Shown here in pieces: positions 1-7,388 of a stretch of DNA of 44,233 nt (within the stretch, counting starts at the first letter, position 1; each line of letters begins with the position of its first letter). Made by a program: the position numbers and the translations under genes. The notes below the pieces were generated by a model that was not told where the DNA came from, did not search any database, and saw only the letters and a list, made by a program, of their open reading frames with translations. The stretch covers positions 577-44,809 of the forward strand of contig NZ_LMBV01000002.1 of the NCBI RefSeq assembly GCF_001439925.1, given 5' to 3'. Source of the DNA: Peribacillus muralis. GTDB lineage: Bacteria; Bacillota; Bacilli; Bacillales; DSM-1321.

Positions 1-195
1 CACAAAACTCACGAATAAAAGCACGAAATTCACGAATAAAACCCCAATTCACGAATAAAAGCACAAAATTCACGAATAAATGCGCCAAACTCACGAGTAT
101 AGTCATCAAACTCATGAGTAACGCTCCGAATTCATGAAAAGAAAGCATTAACCCGAGCCAATTCATGAAAACTCGCCTCGAACTCACAATAAAAG
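1..195. repeat. Tandem array, about 21-bp unit (array 1)
   Basis: The array has a degenerate unit of the form GCACAAAATTCACGAATAAAA. The TCACGA/TCATGA core recurs at 9, 30, 49, 70, 91, 112, 132 and 163, so most steps are 21 bp, with one of 19, one of 20 and a last one of 31. Units are nearly intact up to about 85 and decay rightwards. The array probably continues left of the window. The same unit forms arrays at 24841-24957 (opposite orientation) and 44120-44233. There is no conserved-repeat/unique-spacer structure, so it is not CRISPR. From 196 to 288 I see nothing recognisable. Confidence 0.85.
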
Positions 196-289
196 TCGTC
201 AATCTACCGAGTTACCAACAATAGCCAATAATTAACCACAAAACCTGCTGCGAGGTTGTGTTCAAGGCTCGGATTCTTCTTATGAGGTC

Positions 290-332
290 TGGACTTTAGT
301 GATGATATATTGTATAGTTACCTAGGTAACTA
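290..332 (+). promoter_or_regulatory. marR promoter with 18-bp palindromic operator
   Basis: A perfect 18-bp palindrome, TAGTTACCTAGGTAACTA, lies at 315-332, just upstream of the marR ribosome binding site. A plausible -10 (TATAGT, 313-318) and a weak -35 (TGGACT, 290-295) with a 17-bp spacer place the palindrome over the -10 and start region. MarR proteins bind as dimers to such palindromes and commonly repress their own operon. Autoregulation of the marR-MFS pair is inferred. Confidence 0.7.
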
Positions 333-351
333 CTTTGCGGGAGGAATACCC

Positions 352-774
352 ATGTCGTTTCATAATGGTTTTTTTCATCATAATTTACAATTTTCCAGGT
401 CATTTACCAAAAAGTTGAATGAGCAGTTGGCTAAGGTTGATCTTTTTCATTCTCAATGGTTGATTGTTTATTATTTGAATCAGTTTGGTTGCTCCACGCT
501 TGTGGAGATAAGCAACTATCTCGATGTGGAGAAGCCGACGGTGACACGGACGGTGAACCGTTTGGAGGAACGTGATTTAATCGAACAAATCCCCGGGAAA
601 GATAAGCGGGAGCGGAGAATACAGTTAACGGAGTCTGGTGTAAAGACTTTTCAAGAGGCCAAAAAAGTGGTGGAGGAATTTGAGCACCAATTAATGAGTG
701 GATTGGCAGAAGAGGAACTTGAGGTGACGCAACGAACCTTGAATTTCTTGAAGGAAAAATTAAAACAATCGTAA
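352..774 (+). CDS. MarR family transcriptional regulator
   Basis: A 140-residue winged-helix regulator. The central region has the MarR pattern: the recognition segment VEISNYLDVEKPTVTRTVNR (about residues 50-70) followed by the wing with LEERDLIEQIPGKDKRERR. The C-terminus is helical, as needed for dimerisation. I chose the ATG at 352 over the upstream in-frame TTG at 310 because GGGAGGAAT sits 5-10 bases before it and the TTG falls upstream of the palindromic operator. It lies 16 bases before an MFS transporter and probably controls it together with itself. The ligand cannot be told from sequence. Confidence 0.9.
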   Translation: MSFHNGFFHHNLQFSRSFTKKLNEQLAKVDLFHSQWLIVYYLNQFGCSTLVEISNYLDVEKPTVTRTVNRLEERDLIEQIPGKDKRERRIQLTESGVKTFQEAKKVVEEFEHQLMSGLAEEELEVTQRTLNFLKEKLKQS

Positions 775-790
775 GGAAGAAGGATTATAA

Positions 791-1996
791 ATGAATCACA
801 AACCGAAGTTGTGGACGAAGGATTTTCTGATTGTCTCGTCAGCGAACTTTTTTCTCTTTTTAACTTTTTATGTGTTGATGGTAACCTTGACCATTTATAC
901 GATCGATCATTTTCATGCGTCTCAAGCGCAGGCGGGACTCGCTTCCAGTATCTTTGTTCTTGGGGCTGTTCTTGTAAGACCGCTTGCCGGGAAGAAAATT
1001 GACCAGATCGGCCGCCGGAAAATGCTCCTTGGATCACTGGTTTTATTTTTGCTTGCATCGATTGGCTATTTCATGGTCAATGGATTATTAGCTTTAATGA
1101 TCGACAGGCTCGTTCATGGTTTCGCTTTCGGTCTTGCGACGACTGCAACGGGAACGATTGCTGCCGATATCATTCCGAATCAAAGGCGCGGAGAGGGGAC
1201 AGGGTACTTCGCCATGAGTACAAACCTGGCAATGGCATTCGGCCCGTTTATCGGTTTGGTGATTACCCAGCATTTCAGTTATTCCATCATATTTTATGCA
1301 GCCTCCTTATTTGCCGCATTAGCTCTAGTCGCATCGCTATTCATGAATGTGCCAGAAGGTAAAGTGGCCAAAGCTACAAGACAAAAAGGATTCAAGATCA
1401 GTGATTACTTTGAAAAAAGCGCACTGCCGATTTCCATTTTTATCGGCTTTGCCGGATTTACCTATTCGAGCATCTTGTCCTATTTAACCTCTTTTGCAAA
1501 GGAAATGAATTTAATGGATGCGACGAGCTTTTTCTTTGTCGTATTTGCTGTATTCCTTTTGGCATCCCGTCCGTTTACCGGAAGGATGTTTGATGTGCTG
1601 GGGGAAAATGCAGTGATTTATCCGGCATTGATTTTTTATGCGATCGGTATGGTCATGCTCAGTCAATCGCATCATGGAATCACTCTCCTGATAGCCGCTG
1701 CCTTTATCGGTGTCGGATATGGTACGTTCCAATCGAGCTGCCAAGCGATATCCATCAAGGAAGCTCCTTCAGGGCGGATGGGTTTGGCCACTTCCACGTT
1801 TTTTACGATGTATGATTTCGGGATCGGGTCTGGGCCGTTTTTATTGGGATTCCTTATCCCATTTACCGGGTTTAAAGGGTTATTCATTGGAATGGCGATC
1901 TTTGCTTTCATTCTTATCGGCCTTTATTTCTTGGTACATGGTAAAAAAGCCTCGTTAAGAAAAAAAATGCAAACGGAAGAGCGCATGTCCGCTTGA
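791..1996 (+). CDS. MFS transporter (probable drug/metabolite exporter)
   Basis: A 401-residue integral membrane protein with about 12 hydrophobic segments, the size and layout of the major facilitator superfamily. The loop between helices 2 and 3 carries the MFS motif-A-like stretch RPLAGKKIDQIGRRKMLL (about residues 60-77). It sits downstream of marR with AAGGAAGAAGG as ribosome binding site, which suggests a two-gene regulator-exporter operon. The family includes efflux pumps of the YwoG/YfkF kind in Bacillus. The substrate is unknown. The operon ends at a hairpin terminator (2079-2105). Confidence 0.88.
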   Translation: MNHKPKLWTKDFLIVSSANFFLFLTFYVLMVTLTIYTIDHFHASQAQAGLASSIFVLGAVLVRPLAGKKIDQIGRRKMLLGSLVLFLLASIGYFMVNGLLALMIDRLVHGFAFGLATTATGTIAADIIPNQRRGEGTGYFAMSTNLAMAFGPFIGLVITQHFSYSIIFYAASLFAALALVASLFMNVPEGKVAKATRQKGFKISDYFEKSALPISIFIGFAGFTYSSILSYLTSFAKEMNLMDATSFFFVVFAVFLLASRPFTGRMFDVLGENAVIYPALIFYAIGMVMLSQSHHGITLLIAAAFIGVGYGTFQSSCQAISIKEAPSGRMGLATSTFFTMYDFGIGSGPFLLGFLIPFTGFKGLFIGMAIFAFILIGLYFLVHGKKASLRKKMQTEERMSA

Positions 1997-2078
1997 ATTT
2001 TGTAATTGCCAGTATAAAATGAAGAATTTGGGGAATGCTTGTTATATGATCGATTTTCCAGAGTATCCCCCTTTTCTC

Positions 2079-2105
2079 CGCCTGTATAAAACAGGCGTTT
2101 TTTTT
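2079..2105 (+). terminator. Rho-independent terminator of the marR-MFS operon
   Basis: The inverted repeat CGCCTGT-ATAAA-ACAGGCG (2079-2097) is followed directly by a run of eight T. Confidence 0.9.
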
Positions 2106-2117
2106 ATGCCATAAACA

Positions 2118-2146
2118 AAAGAAACCGCCTAAGTGGCGGTTTCTTT
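2118..2146 (-). terminator. Terminator of yojF-bshB2
   Basis: AAAGAAACCGCC-TAAGT-GGCGGTTTCTTT forms a 12-bp stem overlapping the last bases of bshB2. It is A/T-rich on both flanks, so it could work in both directions. Confidence 0.8.
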
Positions 2147-2810
2147 AGAATTTATAGGTCCATAAGCGTTCTTTGCGGATCCACTCGAGGAAATCGGCAT
2201 CCTGGTTTTCGAATTTTTCCTTCCAATCGAGCACCATTGCCTCCGTTTGGGAGCGGTGCGCCGTAATCGCAGCGACTTTTTTATCTTCAATCCCAGTAAT
2301 ATCATGAATGATGTCAGGTTGCCCTAACTCATCGATGCAGTTGTTTGAGAATGCGACACATTGAAGCTTAGGACGTATCTTTTCCTCAATTCTCTCCACG
2401 GCACGAACTACGGCCCTTGCTGTCGCTTCATGATCTGGATGGACGCTGTATCCCGGATAAAACGTTATGATCAATGAAGGATTCAATTCATTGATGGCAT
2501 CGGTAAACATGGACGTCAGCTTTTCATCATCTTCGAATTCTATCGTTTTATCACGCAGGCCGAGCATGCGCAAATCTTCAATACCAATCGCATTTGCTGC
2601 ATCGATCAATTCCTTTTTGCGGATTTTCGGGAGCGATTCCCTTGTTGCAAATGGTGGGTTTCCTAAATTACGTCCCATTTCTCCTAGTGTTAAGCATAAA
2701 TAGGTAACAGGTGTGCCCGCTTCTCTATGGATGGCAAGCGTACCGGAAACCGAGAAGGCTTCATCATCGGGATGTGGGAAAATGACTAAAACATGACGTT
2801 CTTTTTCCAA
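2145..2810 (-). CDS. bshB2: Bacillithiol biosynthesis deacetylase BshB2
   Basis: A 221-residue LmbE/PIG-L family zinc hydrolase. It removes the acetyl group from GlcNAc-malate in the second step of bacillithiol synthesis, or hydrolyses bacillithiol conjugates. The family metal and catalytic motif HPDDE is at residues 13-17 and the second metal-binding motif HPDH at about 124-127. Translation starts at a TTG, preceded by GGAAGGAG at a 9-base distance. The gene follows yojF on the minus strand, as in the B. subtilis yojF-yojG pair, and shares its terminator. The bacillithiol glycosyltransferase and ligase genes are not in the window. Confidence 0.92.
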   Translation of the reverse strand: MEKERHVLVIFPHPDDEAFSVSGTLAIHREAGTPVTYLCLTLGEMGRNLGNPPFATRESLPKIRKKELIDAANAIGIEDLRMLGLRDKTIEFEDDEKLTSMFTDAINELNPSLIITFYPGYSVHPDHEATARAVVRAVERIEEKIRPKLQCVAFSNNCIDELGQPDIIHDITGIEDKKVAAITAHRSQTEAMVLDWKEKFENQDADFLEWIRKERLWTYKF

Positions 2811-2885
2811 GGTATATTTCTCCTTCCGTCTACTTGCAAGAGTTTGGTAATGGGAGGTTTCATTGTGATTATCGGTATGTCAGGA

Positions 2886-3233
2886 TCATTCAAAGGGAGT
2901 GGGACTAAGCTGCATGGAGACGGCGAGCTTCCCGGAAAAATCAAGACCTGCCAATAGCAATCTTCCTTGTTCATCCAATTCGAAGTGGTTTACGCCTTCT
3001 GCATATACCCAGCCGATATTGAGCTTTAAGCCGATTCGATAGGGGCCATCGCCAATGATTTTGCCATGTTCATATTGTATATACGCGTTACGAATATAAG
3101 CACCTGCCGAAAAGAAAGCTTCATCTACATGAGTGGCATAGGCGCCATTTGTCGTTTCCAGGTGAAGATATACGTCTTGTCCGGCGAAAGAATCAATGGC
3201 ATTCTGCACCTCTGTACGTTCTATAGGTTTCAT
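2886..3233 (-). CDS. yojF: YojF family protein (DUF1806)
   Basis: A 115-residue soluble protein matching the Bacillus YojF family in length, start (MKPIERTEVQ) and in being immediately upstream of the BshB2 deacetylase gene. No catalytic motif is visible and the function is unknown. The constant pairing suggests a role linked to bacillithiol or its adducts, which is inference from context only. The start ATG has a strong AGGAGGAAATTATAGA leader. The 75-base gap to bshB2 contains no terminator, so co-transcription is likely. Confidence 0.85.
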   Translation of the reverse strand: MKPIERTEVQNAIDSFAGQDVYLHLETTNGAYATHVDEAFFSAGAYIRNAYIQYEHGKIIGDGPYRIGLKLNIGWVYAEGVNHFELDEQGRLLLAGLDFSGKLAVSMQLSPTPFE

Positions 3234-3303
3234 TCTATAATTTCCTCCTTAACTGGGCGGCTAGATAAGCTTTTCCTTATTCCCATTTTACTAAATAAAA
3301 ACG

Positions 3304-3342
3304 AAAAAAGCGAAAAAGGCCGCTCGAAGAATTGGAGCGGCC
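3304..3342 (-). terminator. Terminator of pdxK
   Basis: On the minus strand GGCCGCTC-CAATTCTTC-GAGCGGCC (3318-3342) is followed by TTTTTCGCTTTTTT, a typical intrinsic terminator between pdxK and yojF. Confidence 0.88.
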
Positions 3343-3357
3343 AATAAACTTGATGTT

Positions 3358-4185
3358 TTATTTTTGAGAGTTTTGTGCAATTCCATATTTATGGTAAGCT
3401 CCGTGATTGACAGGTCCAACATAGTCATTCATCTTCCAGGAATGGCGAACCGCTTCCGTAATGAAGTCTTTGGCGATGTGAATGGCCTCGCGCGGGCTTT
3501 TCCCTTCAGCTAGCTGAGCTGTAATGGCTGCAGATGATGAACAGCCTGCACCATGCGTATTGGTTGTTTCGATTTTCTCGGATTCAAGGATTTCAAATTC
3601 TTGTCCATCGTATAGAAGATCGATGGCTTTATCAAGATCAAGCTTATTTCCACCTTTGATTAGAACATATTTTGCACCAAGTGCATGGATCTTTTCAGCG
3701 GCAGCCTTCATATCATCGATCGTTTTGATAGGCGCTGTACCTGCTAACTGGGCAGCCTCGAAAAGGTTAGGCGTAACTACGGTTGCACGTGGAACGAGCA
3801 AATCACGCAGAGCTACAGCTGTTTCAGGATGCAATACTTCATCTTCACCTTTACATACCATAACAGGGTCGATTACGACTTTGTCCAATTTCAATTCGTC
3901 AATTTTACGGGCAACGAGTTCAATGATTTCCACCGATCCAAGCATTCCTGTTTTCATGGCATCGATTCCGATTGATAAGATCGTTTCGATTTGGGCCTCT
4001 AAAACATCTACAGGTGTAGGGAATACATTATGCGACCAGCCATTCTTAGGGTCCATCGACACGATTGTCGTTAAAGCGGACATACCGTAAATGCCGAATT
4101 CTTGAAATGTCTTTAAATCAGCTTGAAGACCTGCGCCGCCGCTGGAGTCGGATCCAGCAACTGTCATAGCTCTTTTCATAGTCAT
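3358..4185 (-). CDS. pdxK: Pyridoxal/pyridoxine kinase (PdxK)
   Basis: A 275-residue ribokinase-superfamily vitamin kinase that phosphorylates pyridoxal, pyridoxine and pyridoxamine in vitamin B6 salvage. Visible features are the N-terminal substrate segment AGSDSSGGAGLQADLKTF (10-27), DPVMVCKG (106-113) and the C-terminal anion-hole motif HGAGC (211-215), whose Cys is typical of the Bacillus PdxK/ThiD-like kinases. The sequence follows B. subtilis PdxK (YwdB), once annotated thiD, along its length. HMP-phosphate kinase activity cannot be excluded from sequence. It starts at ATG 4185 after AGGAGGTC and is monocistronic, ended by the hairpin at 3304-3342. Confidence 0.9.
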   Translation of the reverse strand: MTMKRAMTVAGSDSSGGAGLQADLKTFQEFGIYGMSALTTIVSMDPKNGWSHNVFPTPVDVLEAQIETILSIGIDAMKTGMLGSVEIIELVARKIDELKLDKVVIDPVMVCKGEDEVLHPETAVALRDLLVPRATVVTPNLFEAAQLAGTAPIKTIDDMKAAAEKIHALGAKYVLIKGGNKLDLDKAIDLLYDGQEFEILESEKIETTNTHGAGCSSSAAITAQLAEGKSPREAIHIAKDFITEAVRHSWKMNDYVGPVNHGAYHKYGIAQNSQK

Positions 4186-4200
4186 TATGTGACCTCCTCA

Positions 4201-4516
4201 GGAGAATTAGTTATCGATATTATCATCATACCAGGTAATATCCTATTTTTAGAATATACCAAAATTTATTTTATGTAAAACTTAGTTGTTTCATCTATAC
4301 GTGTGGGCTGATGGGCACTATTATTAAGCCGTCCAATTCAGATGATATTGATCGGAACGCTCGATTACGTGATATCATCCCTTTAATCTATGGTGTCATT
4401 ATTCTCGAAGTTGCTTTAAACTATTTACATACAAGTGATGCTTTTTTGGTATGTATGGTAGGTATAGCATGACCGATACCTGCTAGATTAAACCGAAAAA
4501 GGGAAGGAGTAATCGG
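4201..4516. other. Intergenic region upstream of pdxK and mobA
   Basis: This 316-base gap separates divergent pdxK and mobA and should hold both promoters; neither has a clear consensus. An open frame of 53 codons (4311-4472, plus) begins MGTIIKPSNSDD and ends with a hydrophobic stretch. It lacks a convincing ribosome binding site (GTGGGCTG only) and I recognise no family, so I do not call it a gene. No molybdenum-cofactor riboswitch fold was evident by eye. Confidence 0.4.
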
Positions 4517-5152
4517 ATGGAAACGACGATGTTGCTTCTAGCTGGTGGAAAATCAAGCCGAATGGGCGAGAATAAGGCTTTATTGACAATAGATGGAGAT
4601 GTGAACATTTCAACAGTCGCATCCGAGCTGAAAAAGGTGTCCCAAAACGTGTTGGTCATTACGAATTCATTTGAAGATTATCGCTTTCTGCAGCTTCCGT
4701 TAATTGCTGATTTACATAAAGATCAAGGCCCCCTTGGTGGGTTGCATGCAGGGCTGACCGCCTCTAATACGCAGCTGCAATTCCTTACAGCCTGTGACAT
4801 GCCTTTTGTGCGTGCAACTGCCATCAATGAAATGATTTCCAACTATGAACCTGCATTCGATGCAGTCATTCCAGAGATAAATGGGAGGATTCAGCCTCTC
4901 TTTGCGGTTTATCATAAAAGCTGTCTTCCTATACTGACGGATTGTTTAGTGAAAAATGAATTAAAAATGAGTCGTTTTCTGGAAAAGATTTCGGTGAAAT
5001 TCATCAAGGAAACGGGTTTTTCGTTATATCACGAAAACCCTGCATCGTTTCAACATCTATTCTTCAATATGAATACAAGGGAAGACTATCAAGAAGCAGT
5101 CCATATTAAGCAAAAGGAATGGGATATAAAGGGTGGTAGACATGAATTTTAA
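4517..5152 (+). CDS. mobA: Molybdenum cofactor guanylyltransferase MobA
   Basis: A 211-residue nucleotidyltransferase that attaches GMP to molybdopterin. The N-terminal signature LAGGKSSRMGENK (8-20) binds GTP. GPLGGLHAGL (71-80) and CDMPF (93-97, metal-binding Asp) are the other family motifs. GGAAGGAG precedes the ATG. It is the first gene of a tight operon: moaE starts 11 bases before mobA ends. The C-terminal 30 residues are less typical of the family. Confidence 0.92.
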   Translation: METTMLLLAGGKSSRMGENKALLTIDGDVNISTVASELKKVSQNVLVITNSFEDYRFLQLPLIADLHKDQGPLGGLHAGLTASNTQLQFLTACDMPFVRATAINEMISNYEPAFDAVIPEINGRIQPLFAVYHKSCLPILTDCLVKNELKMSRFLEKISVKFIKETGFSLYHENPASFQHLFFNMNTREDYQEAVHIKQKEWDIKGGRHEF

Positions 5153-5606
5153 TCTTTCAAAAGAGCCGATCGTCATCCAGGATGTGATCGATAAAGTTAT
5201 TAAGCGAAATGCCGGTGCCGTCACGACCTTTATTGGAACGGTGCGGGAAATGACAAAGGGGAAAAAAACGCTATTCTTGGTTTACGAAGCGTATGAACCG
5301 ATGGCGATCAAAAAATTAGAGCAAATCGGAGCGGAAATCAAGGAACGTTGGCCTGATGCGGAAACGGCGATCACCCATCGTGTAGGTAAACTGGACATTA
5401 CGGATGTAGCGGTCGTCATTGCCGTTAGTACGCCGCATCGAAATGATGCATATGAAGCAAATCGGTATGCCATTGAAAGAATAAAGGAAATTGTCCCGAT
5501 TTGGAAAAAAGAACATTGGGAAGATGGGGAGACTTGGGTCGGGAATCAGTTGGAAACCGTTCCGTATCCAACAGGAAAACCGAAGGAGGGGGATATTCGT
5601 GATTAA
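5142..5606 (+). CDS. moaE: Molybdopterin synthase catalytic subunit MoaE
   Basis: A 154-residue large subunit of molybdopterin synthase, which transfers sulfur from MoaD thiocarboxylate to precursor Z. FIGTVR (about 30-35), the HRVG segment and the C-terminal block RIKEIVPIWKKEHWEDGE with the catalytic lysines are visible. The ATG at 5142, preceded by AAAGGGTGG, fits better than an in-frame GTG at 5133. It overlaps mobA by 11 bases and moaD by 8, so translation is probably coupled. Confidence 0.93.
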   Translation: MNFNLSKEPIVIQDVIDKVIKRNAGAVTTFIGTVREMTKGKKTLFLVYEAYEPMAIKKLEQIGAEIKERWPDAETAITHRVGKLDITDVAVVIAVSTPHRNDAYEANRYAIERIKEIVPIWKKEHWEDGETWVGNQLETVPYPTGKPKEGDIRD

Positions 5607-5832
5607 AGTACTTTTATTTGCCCAATTGAGAGATGAATTAGGAAAAGAGACGATTTCTATTGAAGCAAATGGATGGAGTGTGGCCGAGCTAAAAGGCAAA
5701 ATGAAGGCGGAATATCAGTTGGGGGGCCTCGAAACTGTGATGACGGCCGTCAATGAAGAATTTGCCGATGATGACACGATTTTATCCGACGGAGATACAG
5801 TCGCTTTCATTCCACCTGTAAGCGGGGGTTGA
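5599..5832 (+). CDS. moaD: Molybdopterin synthase sulfur carrier subunit MoaD
   Basis: A 77-residue ubiquitin-fold sulfur carrier ending in the diagnostic Gly-Gly (AFIPPVSGG), which MoeB adenylates and which becomes a thiocarboxylate. The start is a GTG at 5599, set by AAGGAGGGGG at 5583-5592. The start codon overlaps the stop of moaE. An in-frame extension back to 5491 exists but lies inside moaE and lacks a ribosome binding site. Confidence 0.93.
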   Translation: MIKVLLFAQLRDELGKETISIEANGWSVAELKGKMKAEYQLGGLETVMTAVNEEFADDDTILSDGDTVAFIPPVSGG

Positions 5833-5855
5833 GTGAATTGGATAGGGGGGGCGAT

Positions 5856-6875
5856 GTGAAGGAACGATATTCCAGGCAAACGTTATTTGCCCCGATCGGT
5901 GAAAGGGGCCAATTGAAGATCGAGAAGAAGCATGTCCTACTTCTAGGGGCAGGGGCATTGGGGGCTGCAAACGCCGAGGCTCTTACTCGTGCGGGAGTAG
6001 GGAAGCTTACCATCGTTGATCGAGATTATGTGGAGCTTAGTAATTTACAGCGCCAGCAAATGTACACGGAACGGGATGTCGAAGAGAGGCTGCCAAAGGC
6101 CGAAGCCGCAAAGCGTCATTTACGCGAGATCAATCATGAAATTGAAGTGAATGCTGTCATCATGGATGCAACTGCGCAAAACTTGGAGCAGCAGCTTGGT
6201 GATGTTGATTTGATATTGGATGCAACCGATAATTTTGAAACACGGATGATCATTAATGACCTGTCCCAAAAGCTTCATATTCCATGGATTTATGGGGCAT
6301 GCGTCGGCAGCGTCGGCATGAGCTTGACGATCCTTCCCGGGCAAACCCCTTGCTTGCACTGCTTGCTTAAAACGATTCCCATTCAAGGCATGACCTGTGA
6401 CACAGGCGGAATCATCTCACCGGCGGTAACGATGGTGGCGGCACACCAAACGGCCGAGGCCTTGAAAATCCTTACAGAGGATTGGGGAGCGGTTCGGCCA
6501 GCGCTCGTTACTTTCGATCTTTGGCGGAATCAATATCAATCTGTGAAATTAACAAAAGCAAAAAAGAAAGATTGCCTCTCTTGCGGGGAGCAAAGGTCTT
6601 ATCCTTTTTTAGCTAGGGAAAACGCAACGAAAACAGCGGTCCTTTGCGGAAGGGACACTGTACAGGTAAGGCCACCCACACCAGTTAAGCTGCAGCTCGA
6701 GAAGTTGGCAAAAAATCTGATCGAAAGCGGCTATTCAGTGACATTCAATCCTTTCCTCCTCACCTGCGAAAAAAATGGGGAGCGCATTGTCATTTTCGAG
6801 GATGGCAGGGCATTGATTCACGGTACGAAGGATATGATTCAAGCAAAGGTAGCTTACAATAGTATTCTGGGATAA
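5856..6875 (+). CDS. moeB: MoaD-activating adenylyltransferase MoeB/ThiF
   Basis: A 339-residue E1-like enzyme that adenylates the C-terminal glycine of MoaD (or ThiS). It shows the ERYSRQ start, the nucleotide-binding GAGALG (31-36), DNLQRQQ-type segment near 63-68, and two CxxC zinc pairs (Cys166/169 and Cys240/243), with Cys181 in GMTCDTGG. The last 90 residues form an extra domain after the zinc site, as in other Bacillus MoeB. I chose the GTG at 5856 (strong G-rich site just upstream, family start) over the TTG at 5829, which would add nine residues and overlap moaD. ThiS activation is an alternative, but the moaD neighbour favours MoeB. Confidence 0.9.
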   Translation: MKERYSRQTLFAPIGERGQLKIEKKHVLLLGAGALGAANAEALTRAGVGKLTIVDRDYVELSNLQRQQMYTERDVEERLPKAEAAKRHLREINHEIEVNAVIMDATAQNLEQQLGDVDLILDATDNFETRMIINDLSQKLHIPWIYGACVGSVGMSLTILPGQTPCLHCLLKTIPIQGMTCDTGGIISPAVTMVAAHQTAEALKILTEDWGAVRPALVTFDLWRNQYQSVKLTKAKKKDCLSCGEQRSYPFLARENATKTAVLCGRDTVQVRPPTPVKLQLEKLAKNLIESGYSVTFNPFLLTCEKNGERIVIFEDGRALIHGTKDMIQAKVAYNSILG

Positions 6876-6883
6876 TGAATAGG

Positions 6884-6917
6884 AAAAAGCGGGGCTCGTT
6901 AACGAGCCCCGCTTTTT
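6884..6917. terminator. Bidirectional terminator between moeB and the stress gene
   Basis: AAAAAGCGGGGCTCG-TTAA-CGAGCCCCGCTTTTT is a perfect inverted repeat with A and T tracts on both sides. It sits between two convergent genes and can stop both. Confidence 0.95.
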
Positions 6918-6931
6918 ATATGGTTATGAAA

Positions 6932-7252
6932 TTATTTGGAAGCGACGATGACGACTTTCCCTTCGTCAAGCACTTCCTCGTAGCGTTCTGCTTCCATATC
7001 ACTAAGTCCAAGATTGCTCATTCGATTACGAAGTTCATCTCCACGTGATTTAAAGAGGTTTCCAACTGTATCAAGGAAGCCTTGTTCCTTCATGCCGACA
7101 TCTTCCGTATTCGTATTCTCGGTAAGGTGCTTCGAACGCGTTTTATCATGTGTAAACAAGTATACATCGTCTTTCGTATATCCTGATACAACCAATTCAT
7201 CGATTTTTTCCTTTGCTTGTAAACCGTTTTCTACTACATGTACTTGATACAT
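6932..7252 (-). CDS. General stress protein, YflT/GSP17M-like domain
   Basis: A 106-residue protein of the heat-induced stress protein YflT type (PF11181-like): a beta-alpha start (YQVHVVENGLQAKEKIDELV), the YTKDDVYLFTHD segment, and a C-terminal ERYEEVLDEGKVVIV element (about 90-104). Its molecular function is not known. A sigma-B-like promoter lies about 95 bases upstream (7345-7370), in line with SigB control of family members in B. subtilis. The ATG is preceded by AAGGAGGAG. The gene appears monocistronic. Confidence 0.8.
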   Translation of the reverse strand: MYQVHVVENGLQAKEKIDELVVSGYTKDDVYLFTHDKTRSKHLTENTNTEDVGMKEQGFLDTVGNLFKSRGDELRNRMSNLGLSDMEAERYEEVLDEGKVVIVASK

Positions 7253-7344
7253 ATAAACTCCTCCTTGAATTTTAGTGTAAGATCCCTGGAATATAGGTAA
7301 ATGGAATCTTGATTATGATGATTGTTAATTAGCTATAGTAGTAT

Positions 7345-7370
7345 ATAACCTTATTTAGGTGAACCTAAAC
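7345..7370 (-). promoter_or_regulatory. Candidate sigma-B promoter of the YflT-like gene
   Basis: On the minus strand GTTTAG (7370-7365) and GGTTAT (7350-7345) are spaced by 14 bases. They match the general-stress sigma-B consensus GTTTAA-N(12-15)-GGGTAT at 5 of 6 positions in each box. Confidence 0.55.
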
Positions 7371-7388
7371 ATCTTGTATCGAAATAAG

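Noticed and set aside
1..195. CRISPR array
   Set aside because: The repeat unit itself varies and has no unique spacers of constant length; no cas gene is nearby.
3524..4090. 188-codon frame on the plus strand opposite pdxK
   Set aside because: It lies within a strongly conserved kinase gene on the other strand and has no recognisable motif. The same reasoning excludes the long antisense frames at 37882-38499 and 31560-32009.
4311..4472. 53-codon frame upstream of mobA
   Set aside because: Weak translation signals and no family. It is mentioned in the intergenic entry but not called as a gene.
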